Assembly: GCF_030418165.1 (NCBI RefSeq)
Contig: NZ_JAUHTQ010000003.1
Span: 186,001 to 250,000 of the forward strand
Direction of reading: 5' to 3'
Source: Ureibacillus aquaedulcis
Lineage (GTDB): Bacteria > Bacillota > Bacilli > Bacillales_A > Planococcaceae
DNA: 64,000 bases
Below are positions 8,120-17,120 of the stretch, piece after piece (position 1 is the first letter of the stretch; each line of letters begins with the position of its first letter). The translations under genes were made by a program, and so were the position numbers. The notes beneath the pieces were generated by a model that saw nothing but the letters and a program-made list of their open reading frames with translations, was not told the origin of the DNA and ran no database searches.

Positions 8120-8416
8120 TTATTCAACTTGCCCTTCCCAAGAGAGCATACCACCTGTCATATTCGTTGCATCATAACCTTGGCTTTCCAGATACTGCGT
8201 TGCTTGACCACTGCGTCCACCCGAACGGCAAACCATGATATACGGCTTATTTTTATCCAATTCATGCGTTCGGAATTCAAGCAATCCCAGTGGAATATGA
8301 GTGATTCCAGGAATATGGCCAGCTTGTACCTCATCCACTTCACGAACATCGATCAGATTTAGCATTTCACCATTTTCGATACGTTGTTGAACCTCTTTTG
8401 CACTAATCTCTTTCAT
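8120..8416 (-). CDS. Single-domain rhodanese
   Basis: 98 residues from ATG 8416, preceded by GGGAGGG; the longer frame opens only at a TTG. It has LIDVREVDEVQAGHIPG and the active loop CRSGGRS, with the catalytic Cys near residue 63. Single-domain cytoplasmic rhodaneses of this size (PspE/GlpE-like) transfer sulfane sulfur to thiols or to TusA. It lies 24 bp from the membrane-anchored rhodanese upstream and is likely in its operon. Confidence 0.87.
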   Translation of the reverse strand: MKEISAKEVQQRIENGEMLNLIDVREVDEVQAGHIPGITHIPLGLLEFRTHELDKNKPYIMVCRSGGRSGQATQYLESQGYDATNMTGGMLSWEGQVE

Positions 8417-8440
8417 TTCATAACCCTCCCAATTCAATTT

Positions 8441-8794
8441 TTAACCTCTCCAGGCACTCATGCCGCCACGGACATTCGTGACGTGTTCATATCCTAGTTT
8501 TTTTAATTGTCTGCAAGCCTGTGCGCTACGCATGCCACTTTGACAAATGACCACGATTTCTTTATCCTTCGGAAGCTTTGAAAAATCGGATCCCAACGGA
8601 ATATTTTTAAACTGGCGAATATTGCGAGATTGGTATTCACCAGGTGTTCGCACATCAACAAATACTTTATCTTTGTCGTTCACTATGTCTTTTAGCCCAT
8701 CAGTCGAAATCGTATTTATTCCTTTTGCCGGTCGCATACGCCAAAAAATAAAAACAATCGCAATCACAACAATAAACCAAATTTCCATTAACAC
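8441..8794 (-). CDS. Membrane-anchored rhodanese
   Basis: 117 residues. Residues 1-20 are one hydrophobic helix (MEIWFIVVIAIVFIFW) followed by basic residues, so the catalytic domain should face the cytoplasm (inferred). The rhodanese domain has FVDVRTPGEYQSRNI and active loop CQSGMRS. It is the first gene after the repressor and has its own TACC-N6-GGTA site at 8802-8821. Anchoring may bring sulfur transfer close to a membrane quinone enzyme or exporter; no such partner is shown. Confidence 0.86.
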   Translation of the reverse strand: MLMEIWFIVVIAIVFIFWRMRPAKGINTISTDGLKDIVNDKDKVFVDVRTPGEYQSRNIRQFKNIPLGSDFSKLPKDKEIVVICQSGMRSAQACRQLKKLGYEHVTNVRGGMSAWRG

Positions 8795-8801
8795 CCTCCT
8801 A

Positions 8802-8821
8802 TTATACCGTGATGGGTATAT
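8802..8821. promoter_or_regulatory. Candidate CstR operator 4
   Basis: TTATACC GTGATG GGTATAT upstream of the membrane rhodanese gene. On the minus strand the site contains a TATAAT-like -10 hexamer, so binding would block RNA polymerase. Confidence 0.65.
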
Positions 8822-8848
8822 TTTTACTTAAAAATAAAAGTTGATAAG

Positions 8849-9109
8849 TTAGCGGCTTTTAACTAACAAATCCACTGCTGCTTGTACGGACTCATGGGTA
8901 GCTTCACTACTTTTCGCTCCCAGGAGACATTCTTTTAAGTTTTCACTTAAAATAACATTAATCGTGTGATCCACACCTGAACGGACAGCTGATAATTGAG
9001 TGATGACGGCCTTACAGTCTTTGCCTTCGTCCATCATTTTCAATATCCCCCGAAGCTGACCTTCCATTCGCTTGATCCGATTCTGTATTTTCACATCATA
9101 CGAATTCAC
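8849..9109 (-). CDS. CsoR/CstR-family repressor, probable persulfide sensor
   Basis: 86 residues, all-alpha CsoR/RcnR family: RIKRMEGQLRGILKMM at the start, then the cysteine in GKDC and a second one in NLKEC. Copper-sensing CsoR proteins have a C-H-C ligand set with His four residues before the second Cys; here that position is Asn (N in ENLKEC). That is the CstR pattern, where the two Cys form a di/trisulfide with persulfides. It should repress the rhodanese, TusA, dioxygenase and redox genes beside it through the five palindromes. Its own promoter also holds a site. Cofactor choice is inferred from residues and context. Confidence 0.83.
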   Translation of the reverse strand: MNSYDVKIQNRIKRMEGQLRGILKMMDEGKDCKAVITQLSAVRSGVDHTINVILSENLKECLLGAKSSEATHESVQAAVDLLVKSR

Positions 9110-9153
9110 TTATGCCGCCTCCTTCTGTTTCAATTTCTCTTGCTGATATACAC

Positions 9154-9182
9154 ATATTATACCCCCGCAGGTATAATGTCAA
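9154..9182 (-). promoter_or_regulatory. SigA promoter of the repressor gene with embedded CstR operator 5
   Basis: On the minus strand TTGACA (9177-9182), a 17-bp spacer and TAATAT (9154-9159) make a near-consensus promoter. The spacer and -10 edge hold the most symmetric operator, TTATACC CCCGCA GGTATAA (9157-9176). The arrangement predicts tight autoregulation. Confidence 0.75.
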
Positions 9183-9417
9183 CACATAAATCGAAGTTTT
9201 TTAAAAGAAGGTGTGAGGTGTCTCTATAGGGTCATACCACATTCGCCTTGAACAAAACATACCAAACACACTTTAATTTAGGATTGTTCATATAGTGCAC
9301 CCAATTTCGGCTATGTAGGTTATTGAAATTGCATTCAACAAGAAAAGCCACTCACGGGAGCGACTTTTCCATAGTTATTGTAAATATGATTCCTGTATCA
9401 GTACCGCAGAAGCCAGT

Positions 9418-9640
9418 CTGAACTTGACATTGTAAATCTGTAGGCTTCACCTATTTCTGGTGAAAGATCGAATACAACTTTATCCGTGATTTCTATGCCA
9501 GGACTTACTTCTTGAAAAAAGAAACTATTTTGAATGGAACCATCTTCACTTTGGTTAGCCTATATGCTTGTGGAAGAATCAGATTCATACATCTTCTCTC
9601 CCCTTGTTTGGAATTGATTCCACCATCTCGTCCTTACTAT
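9418..9640 (-). pseudogene. Degraded lipoprotein-like gene fragment
   Basis: The stretch 9183-9739 has no intact gene. On the minus strand one frame reads NSKQGEKMYESDSSTSI, an in-frame stop, then ANQSEDGSIQNSFFFQ and EVSPGIEITDKVVFDLSPEI, ending at a stop near 9405. The composition resembles the C-terminal beta domain of secreted DUF4352/DUF5067-type lipoproteins, but the 5' end and signal are gone. Family assignment is tentative. Confidence 0.35.
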
Positions 9641-9739
9641 CTTTCGTGAAAAGCGAATCGCGGTTATTATTCCTCTATCTTTTGAGCTTTGGAATCGAAT
9701 TGTGAAAGTACACTAGGTAACATAAAGATTTCTATCCAA

Positions 9740-11152
9740 CTATAATTCGATTTCCTGTAAATCTGTCTGGGATTGCTGATTTTTCTTCACCTTGAAGTGA
9801 TAAACTACAAAACAACCGATAAAGAATGCTCCCCCGCAATATAGCGCCATTCGTTGCGTGGGATCAAATGCCAGACTAATCATAACGATACAGTTTGCCA
9901 GTAAGGCCACAATTGGAAGAAACGGATAAAGTGGTATTCTAAATTTTAAGTCTTCTACTTTTCCGCTTTCCTGGATGTATCTTCTTCTAAATGCAAGCTG
10001 GGAAGCAGTAATGGCAATCCAGCCGATTTGTGCTCCCAGTCCTGCCAGGGAAAGTAGCCAAACAAATACAGTATTTGCAGCTACTACACTTGATAATAAG
10101 GACAAACCAGCTATTGCAAGCGTAATAAGCAACGCGTTCATTGGTACGCCTCTATGATTTACCTTACCTAACCGTGGGCTTGCCATTCCTTGTGTAGAAA
10201 GTGAGTACAGCATACGTGTCGCTGCATAAAGACCAGAATTGGCAACCGATAAAAGAGCTATAAGAATGATAAAATTCATAATATCAGCTGAATACGGAAT
10301 TCCTATATTTTCCAGAACAACAACGAATGGACTTTCCACGACTCCTGCTTGCTCCATCGGAATCATAGCTGCGAGCAGGAAAACGGATAACACAAAGAAG
10401 AAAAGAGTGCGCCAAACGGTTTGTCTGATAGATTTGGGAATTGTCTTTTCGGGATTTTCACTTTCTCCTGCAGCAATTCCAATTAATTCTGTTCCCTGAA
10501 ACGAAAAATTCACCGTAATCATCGTAATAAGTAGTGCGGTTACCCCATTCGGGAAGAGACCTTCAGCGAAAAAGTTAGAGAAAAAGGGTGCCTCTTGTCC
10601 ATTATCCATATCAATAAAACCAAACATGGCAGCGCCGCCAATTACAATGAAGATAACAATAGCTAATACTTTAATGCCTGAGAACAGAAACTCCGATTCC
10701 GCAAATGCCTTTGTTGATAAGGCATTGAGCAGAAAGAGGGAAGCAGCAAAAATGGCACACCACATCCAAACAGGGGATTCAGGAAACCATCGTTGCATAA
10801 GTTGTCCCGCTGCCAGGAACTCAAGGGCGACTGTTACTGCCCAGCCTAACCAGTAGAGCCATCCAACGGAAAAACCAGTGGCAGGACCGATAAATTTCGT
10901 TGTGTATACTTGAAACGAACCGGAGACCGGCATGGCGACTGATAGTTCACCAAGACAAAGCATCGTTAAATACATGATAAAACCACCTACTAAGTAGGAG
11001 ATAATAGCACCGGTCGGCCCGGCTTGCTGAATCGTGTAGCCAGAGCCAAGAAAAAATCCTGTACCAATACATCCCCCAAGTGAAATCATAAATAAATGTC
11101 TTGCCTTCATACTCCGCTTTAATTCATACGTTTTGTTTTCTGAAGCTTCCAT
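9740..11152 (-). CDS. rocE: Arginine/amino-acid permease, RocE-like
   Basis: 470 residues, APC superfamily, about 12 membrane helices. The opening KARHLFMISLGGCIGTGFFLG, then GWLYWLGWAVT, FQGTELIGIAAGESENPEKTIP and SVANSGLYAATRMLY follow B. subtilis RocE closely as I remember it. It would import arginine (or ornithine). It lies about 300 bp downstream of the arginase gene on the same strand, which supports an arginine role. Another basic or cationic amino acid remains possible. Confidence 0.82.
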   Translation of the reverse strand: MEASENKTYELKRSMKARHLFMISLGGCIGTGFFLGSGYTIQQAGPTGAIISYLVGGFIMYLTMLCLGELSVAMPVSGSFQVYTTKFIGPATGFSVGWLYWLGWAVTVALEFLAAGQLMQRWFPESPVWMWCAIFAASLFLLNALSTKAFAESEFLFSGIKVLAIVIFIVIGGAAMFGFIDMDNGQEAPFFSNFFAEGLFPNGVTALLITMITVNFSFQGTELIGIAAGESENPEKTIPKSIRQTVWRTLFFFVLSVFLLAAMIPMEQAGVVESPFVVVLENIGIPYSADIMNFIILIALLSVANSGLYAATRMLYSLSTQGMASPRLGKVNHRGVPMNALLITLAIAGLSLLSSVVAANTVFVWLLSLAGLGAQIGWIAITASQLAFRRRYIQESGKVEDLKFRIPLYPFLPIVALLANCIVMISLAFDPTQRMALYCGGAFFIGCFVVYHFKVKKNQQSQTDLQEIEL

Positions 11153-11448
11153 GGCTGATCTCCTTTAAGTTTAGTTATTCTGAAAGCGATTCCACTTTTA
11201 GTGATTAAGTACTTAAAGATTGAGATTTTCAGTAATCTCCTAACCTCTTCATGTTTAGTTAATTTATCGCATTAAAAGCAACGTCAAGATTCCCCACTTC
11301 GATCCACAGGATGGACAACTGAAGATATAGAGAGGGACATCAGATTTGTAGTTCTACCACCATGGGGAGGGGGAAAGAAAATCCCTCCTGGTTGAAGGTT
11401 CATTCTTTATGTTCATTTACGCCAAATTCAATAACAAACTTAATCCTC

Positions 11449-12357
11449 TTAAAGCAGTTTGTCTCCAAATAATGAACTCATTAAGGCGACAGCGACAGCA
11501 GCTGTTTTATTCCTCTCATCTAATATGGGGTTGATTTCTACAAATTCGGCAGATGTAATGATACTAGCGTCGAATAGCATTTCCATAGCAAGATGGCTTT
11601 CGCGGTAACTAATGCCTCCTGCAACCGGCGTACCCACACCGGGTGCCTCTGCTGGGTCAAGTCCGTCCAAGTCAAGTGATAAATGCACGCTATTTGTACG
11701 TTCCTTTAAATAAGCAATGGTTTCCTCCATTATTTTAGTCATGCCTAATCGGTCAATTTCATGCATTGTATATACTTTAATCCCTTTTTCCTTAATTAGT
11801 TCTCTTTCCCCTTCATCTAAGGAACGAGCCCCAATAATGACAATGTTCTCCGGTTTCACTTTCGGGCAATACCCTCCAATATTAGTTAGAGCAGGGTGTC
11901 CGATTCCCAAACTTACGGCTAATGGCATACCATGTATATTTCCCGAAGGTGAGGTTTCTGCTGTATTTAAATCACCATGGGCGTCATACCAGATGACCCC
12001 TAAATTTCCATCGTGTTTTGCTACGCCCGCTAATGTTCCGATGGCAATACTGTGGTCTCCTCCTAAAACTAAAGGGAATCGATTCAAGCGAATGATTTCA
12101 TCTATTTTCTCGCTCAATTTCTCATTGCCTTCTGCTACCGCTTTCAAATTTTTCAAGTTGGTATCTATATCAGTTTGGGCTCTTTCCTTAATCTCAACTC
12201 TTATATCCCCTTCGTCATGAACCACATAACCAAGATTTTCAAGCCTTTCGCTTACTCCAGCATAGCGGATGGCGCTTGGCCCCATGTCTACTCCCCTTCT
12301 CGTTTGACCAAGGTCCATTGGTACCCCGATAATAGAAATCCCCTTTTTCACGATCAA
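11449..12357 (-). CDS. rocF: Arginase
   Basis: 302 residues, the usual length of bacterial arginases. Metal-binding motifs are complete: LGGDHSIAIGT, WYDAHGDLNT and SLDLDGLDPAEAPG supply the His/Asp ligands for two Mn ions. It hydrolyses arginine to ornithine and urea in the cytoplasm, first step of the Roc pathway. No ornithine aminotransferase (rocD) lies in the window. The upstream region has a SigA promoter rather than a -24/-12 promoter, so unlike the B. subtilis roc operons it is not obviously SigL-dependent. Confidence 0.93.
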   Translation of the reverse strand: MIVKKGISIIGVPMDLGQTRRGVDMGPSAIRYAGVSERLENLGYVVHDEGDIRVEIKERAQTDIDTNLKNLKAVAEGNEKLSEKIDEIIRLNRFPLVLGGDHSIAIGTLAGVAKHDGNLGVIWYDAHGDLNTAETSPSGNIHGMPLAVSLGIGHPALTNIGGYCPKVKPENIVIIGARSLDEGERELIKEKGIKVYTMHEIDRLGMTKIMEETIAYLKERTNSVHLSLDLDGLDPAEAPGVGTPVAGGISYRESHLAMEMLFDASIITSAEFVEINPILDERNKTAAVAVALMSSLFGDKLL

Positions 12358-12381
12358 ATCTCCCCTTTATATTTTTATCCT

Positions 12382-12411
12382 AGTATAATAGCAAATTTAT
12401 AGATGAATCAA
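12382..12411 (-). promoter_or_regulatory. SigA-type promoter of rocF
   Basis: On the minus strand TTGATT (12406-12411), an 18-bp spacer and TATACT (12382-12387) lie about 25 bp upstream of the arginase start. Confidence 0.55.
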
Positions 12412-12750
12412 CTGGACACTTTTTTGAATATTTATAAAATTATATATATTCTCCATATAATTTCATATAAATTTTCCACACGTTTAAATATAGGTAAAAC
12501 CCTTATAAATAGGGGTATTCAAGCAAATTATCCTATCGATATCTGCCTCTCTTCATCAAAATAAATATATGCAGAATAGTCTGCATACTTTTCAATTCTT
12601 AGTTGATGCCTTTATTGTTATTTTTTGCTTTTATATAGGTATTTCATAGATTTATCAGGGTTTAAAAAACTTTTTAAAAATAATACTATTTTATTCGATA
12701 GTACAGTATATTGTATCGGTAAATTGATTTAGTTAGATCATATGTATGTA

Positions 12751-12957
12751 GTGTTTCGAGGAGTTTTAATTGGTGGACATTGACTGTTTGCCAATCGAGT
12801 GTTGAACAGCGTAGGAGGTGGCTTAGAAGTTATTCTATCTACTTGCCTATTATATCTATTGCAATGGGATATTCGAGAAGACTATATTTATAGCATCCAC
12901 AATGCATGGCAATGGTATTCTTCAAATGCCTTTCTAAAGCATAGGGCATACTCATAA
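12751..12957 (+). pseudogene. Decayed coding stretch of unknown origin
   Basis: Within the gene-poor 12412-13967 region one plus frame reads RGVLIGGH, a TGA stop, then LFANRVLNSVGGGLEV, LSTCLLYLLQWDIRED and onward to a stop at 12955-12957. The amphipathic, protein-like composition suggests a remnant of a membrane protein. I do not recognise the family. The rest of the interval is AT-rich with no convincing gene, apart from the fragment at 13441-13561. Confidence 0.25.
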
Positions 12958-13440
12958 ATTACAGCCAAATCGTAGTTAGTGCTACCCCTATTTATTATAC
13001 TAAAAAAATAAATTTCCTTTTCTAGCATTCTACAAGGAGTATTTTTTATTTGTCATTAACTATTTATAAAAATTAATATTTTCTATATTATTTTTAATTT
13101 AGTTAATCAAAAAGTATCGTTATAAGGTGTATTTTGTATGAAATATAAGGGTTTATATATAATGCATGCATAAAATACTGTATATAAATCTTTGTTAAAA
13201 TAAGTCATGATTGCATTAAAACTATCATTCATACGATAAGATAAACCATGGTTTATGAGTTAAATTCCTTCATCATTTAGCTTATTTAACAGTGGTGGTT
13301 TAGATTCAATGATGCATACGGTTTCATTGGCGCTCGTTGCCATGATTGCTTGTCCCTGCTGTAATCCCCCTTTCCACACTTCAGGATTTTACCCTTTAAT
13401 GATTCTTTTCATCTTAAACACAGTGTATTTCCAAATCCAA

Positions 13441-13561
13441 TCTACTTGGCTTGTTTCACCACTATTTCCCTCATCTTTTGTTTGTGATTGCCATTACTTT
13501 CACATCCAATCAAGAATATATTTATAGCAAAATATCATTGTTTGTAATGGTTATCCTTTCA
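13441..13561 (-). pseudogene. Broken copy of the 5' end of the OmpA-domain lipoprotein gene
   Basis: Aligned by eye with 2881-3003, about four bases in five match over the first 95 bp, including the stretch CTTTCACATCCAA around the lipobox. One frame still reads IFLIGCESNGNHKQ before a stop, where the intact gene has IFLLVGCESNG. The N-terminal signal is interrupted by stops and the downstream domains are missing. Confidence 0.6.
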
Positions 13562-13967
13562 AGGTAATTAAACTTTTCAACCTGTATACAATTTATTTTT
13601 CCTTGAATAACATTTACAATATTCAGATTTTTTTATATATTAGATATTATCATTTAATTTCTTGTGTGCTTAATTTGTTCTACCTAGACTTGTTAAGTGC
13701 TCGGAAGTATGGACCAAAGTTCGATGGAAGATTACATAAGGTTACATCTTTAATGTTGTCTAGAAAATCGATGGAATACATAACGGATGATCGGTTGATA
13801 AGTTTACTGTTGGAATTACTTTGAGTGTGCAAAAAACCATATTACTAGATTCGATACAACCATTTGTTTTCATAACAATAAGCCAAACTTTTTTTATCAA
13901 CTGTCGACTGTATACACTTCTTTTCCATCGAACTTATTCTCAAATATTATAAAAAGGAGTGATTGAC

Positions 13968-15506
13968 TTGCAAGAACCATCAGCAAAAATTCAATTAGAA
14001 AAGCCAAAAGGGTTTATTCGACTTCTTAATGGAATTGAACGTATTGGGAATCGTCTTCCCAATCCATTTGTTTTGTTTATCTGTTTAGCTCTATTATGTA
14101 TCTTTATTTCTTGGCTGGTCCATGCCTTTGGCGTTTCTGTTATACACCCAGGAACCGGAGAAGAAATATTCGTCAAAAGTTTAATCTCTACTGAAGGGTT
14201 AGCCTTTATATTAGGATCAGCGATAGACAATTTTGTTAGCTTTAACCCGTTGGGCGTGGTCCTTGCATTAATGTTGGGGATTGGCCTATGCCAAAAAATT
14301 GGTTTATTTGAAGCGGCCATAAAGAAAACCATCTTAGGTGCTCCAAAAGCGATTATTACATATGCAGTGCTATTTATCGGAATCCTTGGGAATATTGCAT
14401 CGAATGGGGCGTATGTTGTAGTTCCCCCTTTAGCGGCAATGGTTTTCCTTGCGGTTGGACGGCATCCTTTGGCCGGAATGGCAGCCGGGATTGCAGGTGT
14501 TGGCGCTGGTTTTACTGCCAACATTCTAATTACGGATTTTGACGCGCTTATTTCGGGAATCTCAACAGATGCAGCAAAAACCATCAGTAGTGACATTGTG
14601 GTAACCCCTATTGATAACTGGATCTTTATGAGTGTATCTGTTTTTGTCCTGACGATTACGGGTGCATTCGTTACGGAACGCATTATTGAGCCAAAGTTGG
14701 GAGCTTATAAAGGAAACGGCCAGGAAGAAGCAATTTCAGCTGTTGGGCCGTTAGAGACAAAAGCCTTAAGAAATACAGTGATCTCAGCATTAATTTATAT
14801 TGGTTTCGTTCTTATATGTTTATTTATCCCAAACAGTCCATTAAGAAATGAAGATGGTGGATTCATTCCCTCCACGTTTTTGGATGGCATCACGATGTTC
14901 CTTCTATTCTTCTTCTTAACGATAGGGATTACATATGGTGTCTCGGTCAAGAAAATCAAAAATTCAGGTGATGTAACGAATTCCATGGTTGAAGGAATCA
15001 AGGATATGAGTACCTTCATTGTTCTGGCATTCGCCATTGCACAGTTTATTGCCTATATCCAATGGAGCAATTTGGCCATCTGGATTTCCGTGGACGGATC
15101 GGAACTGCTTAAATCCATTAATTTTACCGGTTTCCCAGTCATTATTCTTTTTGTATTATTAACGGCAGTATTGAGTCTCTTTATTACAAGCGGTACTGCA
15201 TTATGGTCAGTCCTGGCACCAGTCTTCGTGCCAATGCTGATGCTGCTAGATTTCCATCCAGCCTTTATACAGGTCGCTTACCGGGTTGCGGATTCGGCAA
15301 CAAATATGATTACGCCGCTTAATCCATTTGTGGCGATCATGCTCGTATTTATTACCAAATATGATAAAAAGGCCGGGCTGGGGACGCATATTTCCTTAAT
15401 ATTCCCTTATACCATCGCATTTTTATTAGTTTGGATCGTCATGATATGCATCTTTGGCCTATTTGGAATTCCAGTCGGACCAGGGGTAGATATGTATTTA
15501 AAATAA
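13968..15506 (+). CDS. AbgT family transporter
   Basis: 512 residues from TTG 13968, chosen because AAGGAG ends 8 nt upstream; the GTG at 13959 overlaps that site. About 12 membrane segments. GNRLPNPFVLFICLA near the N-terminus, GLCQKIGLFEAAIK, NGAYVVVPPLAAMVFLAVGRHP and the re-entrant SGTALWSVLAPVFVPM are AbgT (YdaH/MtrF) hallmarks. The family takes up p-aminobenzoyl-glutamate or exports sulfonamides. The dipeptidase gene 18 bp downstream suggests import of an acyl-amino acid or dipeptide followed by hydrolysis, as in abgABT. Confidence 0.9.
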   Translation: MQEPSAKIQLEKPKGFIRLLNGIERIGNRLPNPFVLFICLALLCIFISWLVHAFGVSVIHPGTGEEIFVKSLISTEGLAFILGSAIDNFVSFNPLGVVLALMLGIGLCQKIGLFEAAIKKTILGAPKAIITYAVLFIGILGNIASNGAYVVVPPLAAMVFLAVGRHPLAGMAAGIAGVGAGFTANILITDFDALISGISTDAAKTISSDIVVTPIDNWIFMSVSVFVLTITGAFVTERIIEPKLGAYKGNGQEEAISAVGPLETKALRNTVISALIYIGFVLICLFIPNSPLRNEDGGFIPSTFLDGITMFLLFFFLTIGITYGVSVKKIKNSGDVTNSMVEGIKDMSTFIVLAFAIAQFIAYIQWSNLAIWISVDGSELLKSINFTGFPVIILFVLLTAVLSLFITSGTALWSVLAPVFVPMLMLLDFHPAFIQVAYRVADSATNMITPLNPFVAIMLVFITKYDKKAGLGTHISLIFPYTIAFLLVWIVMICIFGLFGIPVGPGVDMYLK

Positions 15507-15524
15507 TGGAAAGTGGGGGTTATG

Positions 15525-16913
15525 ATGGAGAGTTCAAAATTGAATGATCTATTGGCAGACAGAAGAAATGAGTACTTGGAGCAATTATTTACCTTGCTTA
15601 GGCAGAAGAGTATCAGTGCCGAAAATATAGGGATGGAAGAATGTGCCCAACTAGTAAAAGCGATGATGGATGAAGCAGGATTGAATAATACGAGATTAAT
15701 CGAGACAGGCGGCCATCCCGTTGTCTACGGAGAAATCATCAAAGATCCTAACGCATTTACATTACTAATCTACGGGCATTATGATGTTCAGCCCGCAGAT
15801 CCGCTGGAGGAATGGAATTCACCTCCGTTTGAACCAACGATTAGGGATAATAAAATCTATTGCCGTGGCGCAGGGGATAATAAAGGACAATTCCTGGCAC
15901 AAGTGTTGGCGATTAAAACCTATCTGGATTCCATCGGTGAACTTCCGATCAATATAAAAATGGTCATTGAAGGAGAAGAAGAAGTTGGCAGCAGAAATCT
16001 AGCTTCGTTTGTTGAAACCAATAAGGATTTATTGAAAGCCGATCTGGTCTATACATCGGATGGACCAATGCACTCTTCCGGAGCACCGTTTGTTTTACTT
16101 GGCGTAAGAGGAATGCTCTATATGGAATTGACAGCCAAAGGAGCAGATTGGGATAACCATTCGGGCAACAAAGGAAACATCGTCCCTAACCCTGCATGGG
16201 AACTAATCGACTTATTGCACACGATGCGTGATCGAGATGGAAAAGTGTTAATTGAGGGCTTCTATGATAATATCCGTCATCCATCCGAAAAAGAAAAAGA
16301 ACTGATTCGGAACCTCCCTTTCGACCGTGAACAAGTGGCCGAACAAATCGGATATAATGACCTGGATATGGATGGAGAAACCTATTATCATAAACTAACA
16401 ATGGAACCGACATTCAATATAGCTGGATTCACTAGTGGATATGGCGGCGAAGGGGCGAAGACAATCATTCCTGCAAATGCAACCATTAAAATGGATATAC
16501 GCCTCGTAGTAGACCAGGACCCTGATGATATTTATGAAAAGGTTTGTGCCCATGTCAATAAATTTGCACCTGGTGTGAAAGTGTCCCGTATCGGTGCTAT
16601 GCAACCATCCAGAACGCCCGCTGAACTGGATGTAGTCAAAGTCGTAACAGATGCCGTAAGAAAAGGTTATGGAATGGAACCGGTGCTGCAACCAAGCCTG
16701 GGCGGAAGCTTGCCTGATTATGTATGGACCAAGATTCTAAACTTGCCATCCATCGTTGTTCCCTATGCAAACTTTGACCAAGGCAACCATTCACCGAACG
16801 AGAATCTTAGACTAGACAACTTTTTCAATGGCATCAAATGTACCTGCCAGGTTATTCATGAACTTGGGGTGTATGCAGCAGAACAGCATAGATTATTAGA
16901 GGCACGTAAATAA
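15525..16913 (+). CDS. M20 family dipeptidase
   Basis: 462 residues. The start is either ATG 15522 or 15525; 15525 gives better spacing to GTGGGGG. Metallopeptidase motifs: LIYGHYDVQPADPLEEW (His, Asp), CRGAGDNKGQ (bridging Asp), EGEEEVGS (catalytic Glu and ligand) and TSDGPM. A dimerisation lid lies at about 190-310. This set matches the M20 carnosinase/dipeptidase group. It forms an operon with the AbgT gene. Substrate unknown: a carboxypeptidase-like attack on N-acyl amino acids or a dipeptidase are both possible. Confidence 0.88.
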   Translation: MESSKLNDLLADRRNEYLEQLFTLLRQKSISAENIGMEECAQLVKAMMDEAGLNNTRLIETGGHPVVYGEIIKDPNAFTLLIYGHYDVQPADPLEEWNSPPFEPTIRDNKIYCRGAGDNKGQFLAQVLAIKTYLDSIGELPINIKMVIEGEEEVGSRNLASFVETNKDLLKADLVYTSDGPMHSSGAPFVLLGVRGMLYMELTAKGADWDNHSGNKGNIVPNPAWELIDLLHTMRDRDGKVLIEGFYDNIRHPSEKEKELIRNLPFDREQVAEQIGYNDLDMDGETYYHKLTMEPTFNIAGFTSGYGGEGAKTIIPANATIKMDIRLVVDQDPDDIYEKVCAHVNKFAPGVKVSRIGAMQPSRTPAELDVVKVVTDAVRKGYGMEPVLQPSLGGSLPDYVWTKILNLPSIVVPYANFDQGNHSPNENLRLDNFFNGIKCTCQVIHELGVYAAEQHRLLEARK

Positions 16914-17015
16914 TAAAGTCGTTAGTTAAGCTTGGGGAGTTTGAGGATATTGAATCCTGAACTCCCCAGCCAGCAACTAAGGTAATAGAATAATTAGGTG
17001 CGTAAAATTACAAGA

Positions 17016-17045
17016 AGTTGAATTTGAGTTTACTCAAATTCAACT
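17016..17045. terminator. Bidirectional intrinsic terminator
   Basis: A perfect 14-bp stem (17016-17029 with 17032-17045) with T-rich flanks separates the convergent dipeptidase and gabD genes. A weaker GC-rich hairpin (GGGGAGT/ACTCCCC) lies at 16934-16967. Confidence 0.8.
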
Positions 17046-17120
17046 TTTCACTATTTGAAGATAGTTATGTCCCAACCACAAAGTAGTTAAATTCTATACT
17101 AGTAGGATCATGTGTCGGTT

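Noticed and set aside
8849-9109. Copper-sensing CsoR
   Set aside because: The His ligand is Asn, and no copper chaperone or ATPase lies nearby; sulfur genes do.
12382-12411. Sigma-54 promoter for rocF
   Set aside because: No GG-N10-GC pair upstream of rocF; a SigA-type promoter fits better.
13309-13824. Two plus-strand frames of about 72 residues
   Set aside because: They run antisense through the decayed lipoprotein copy or through AT-rich DNA, with no ribosome sites and odd composition.
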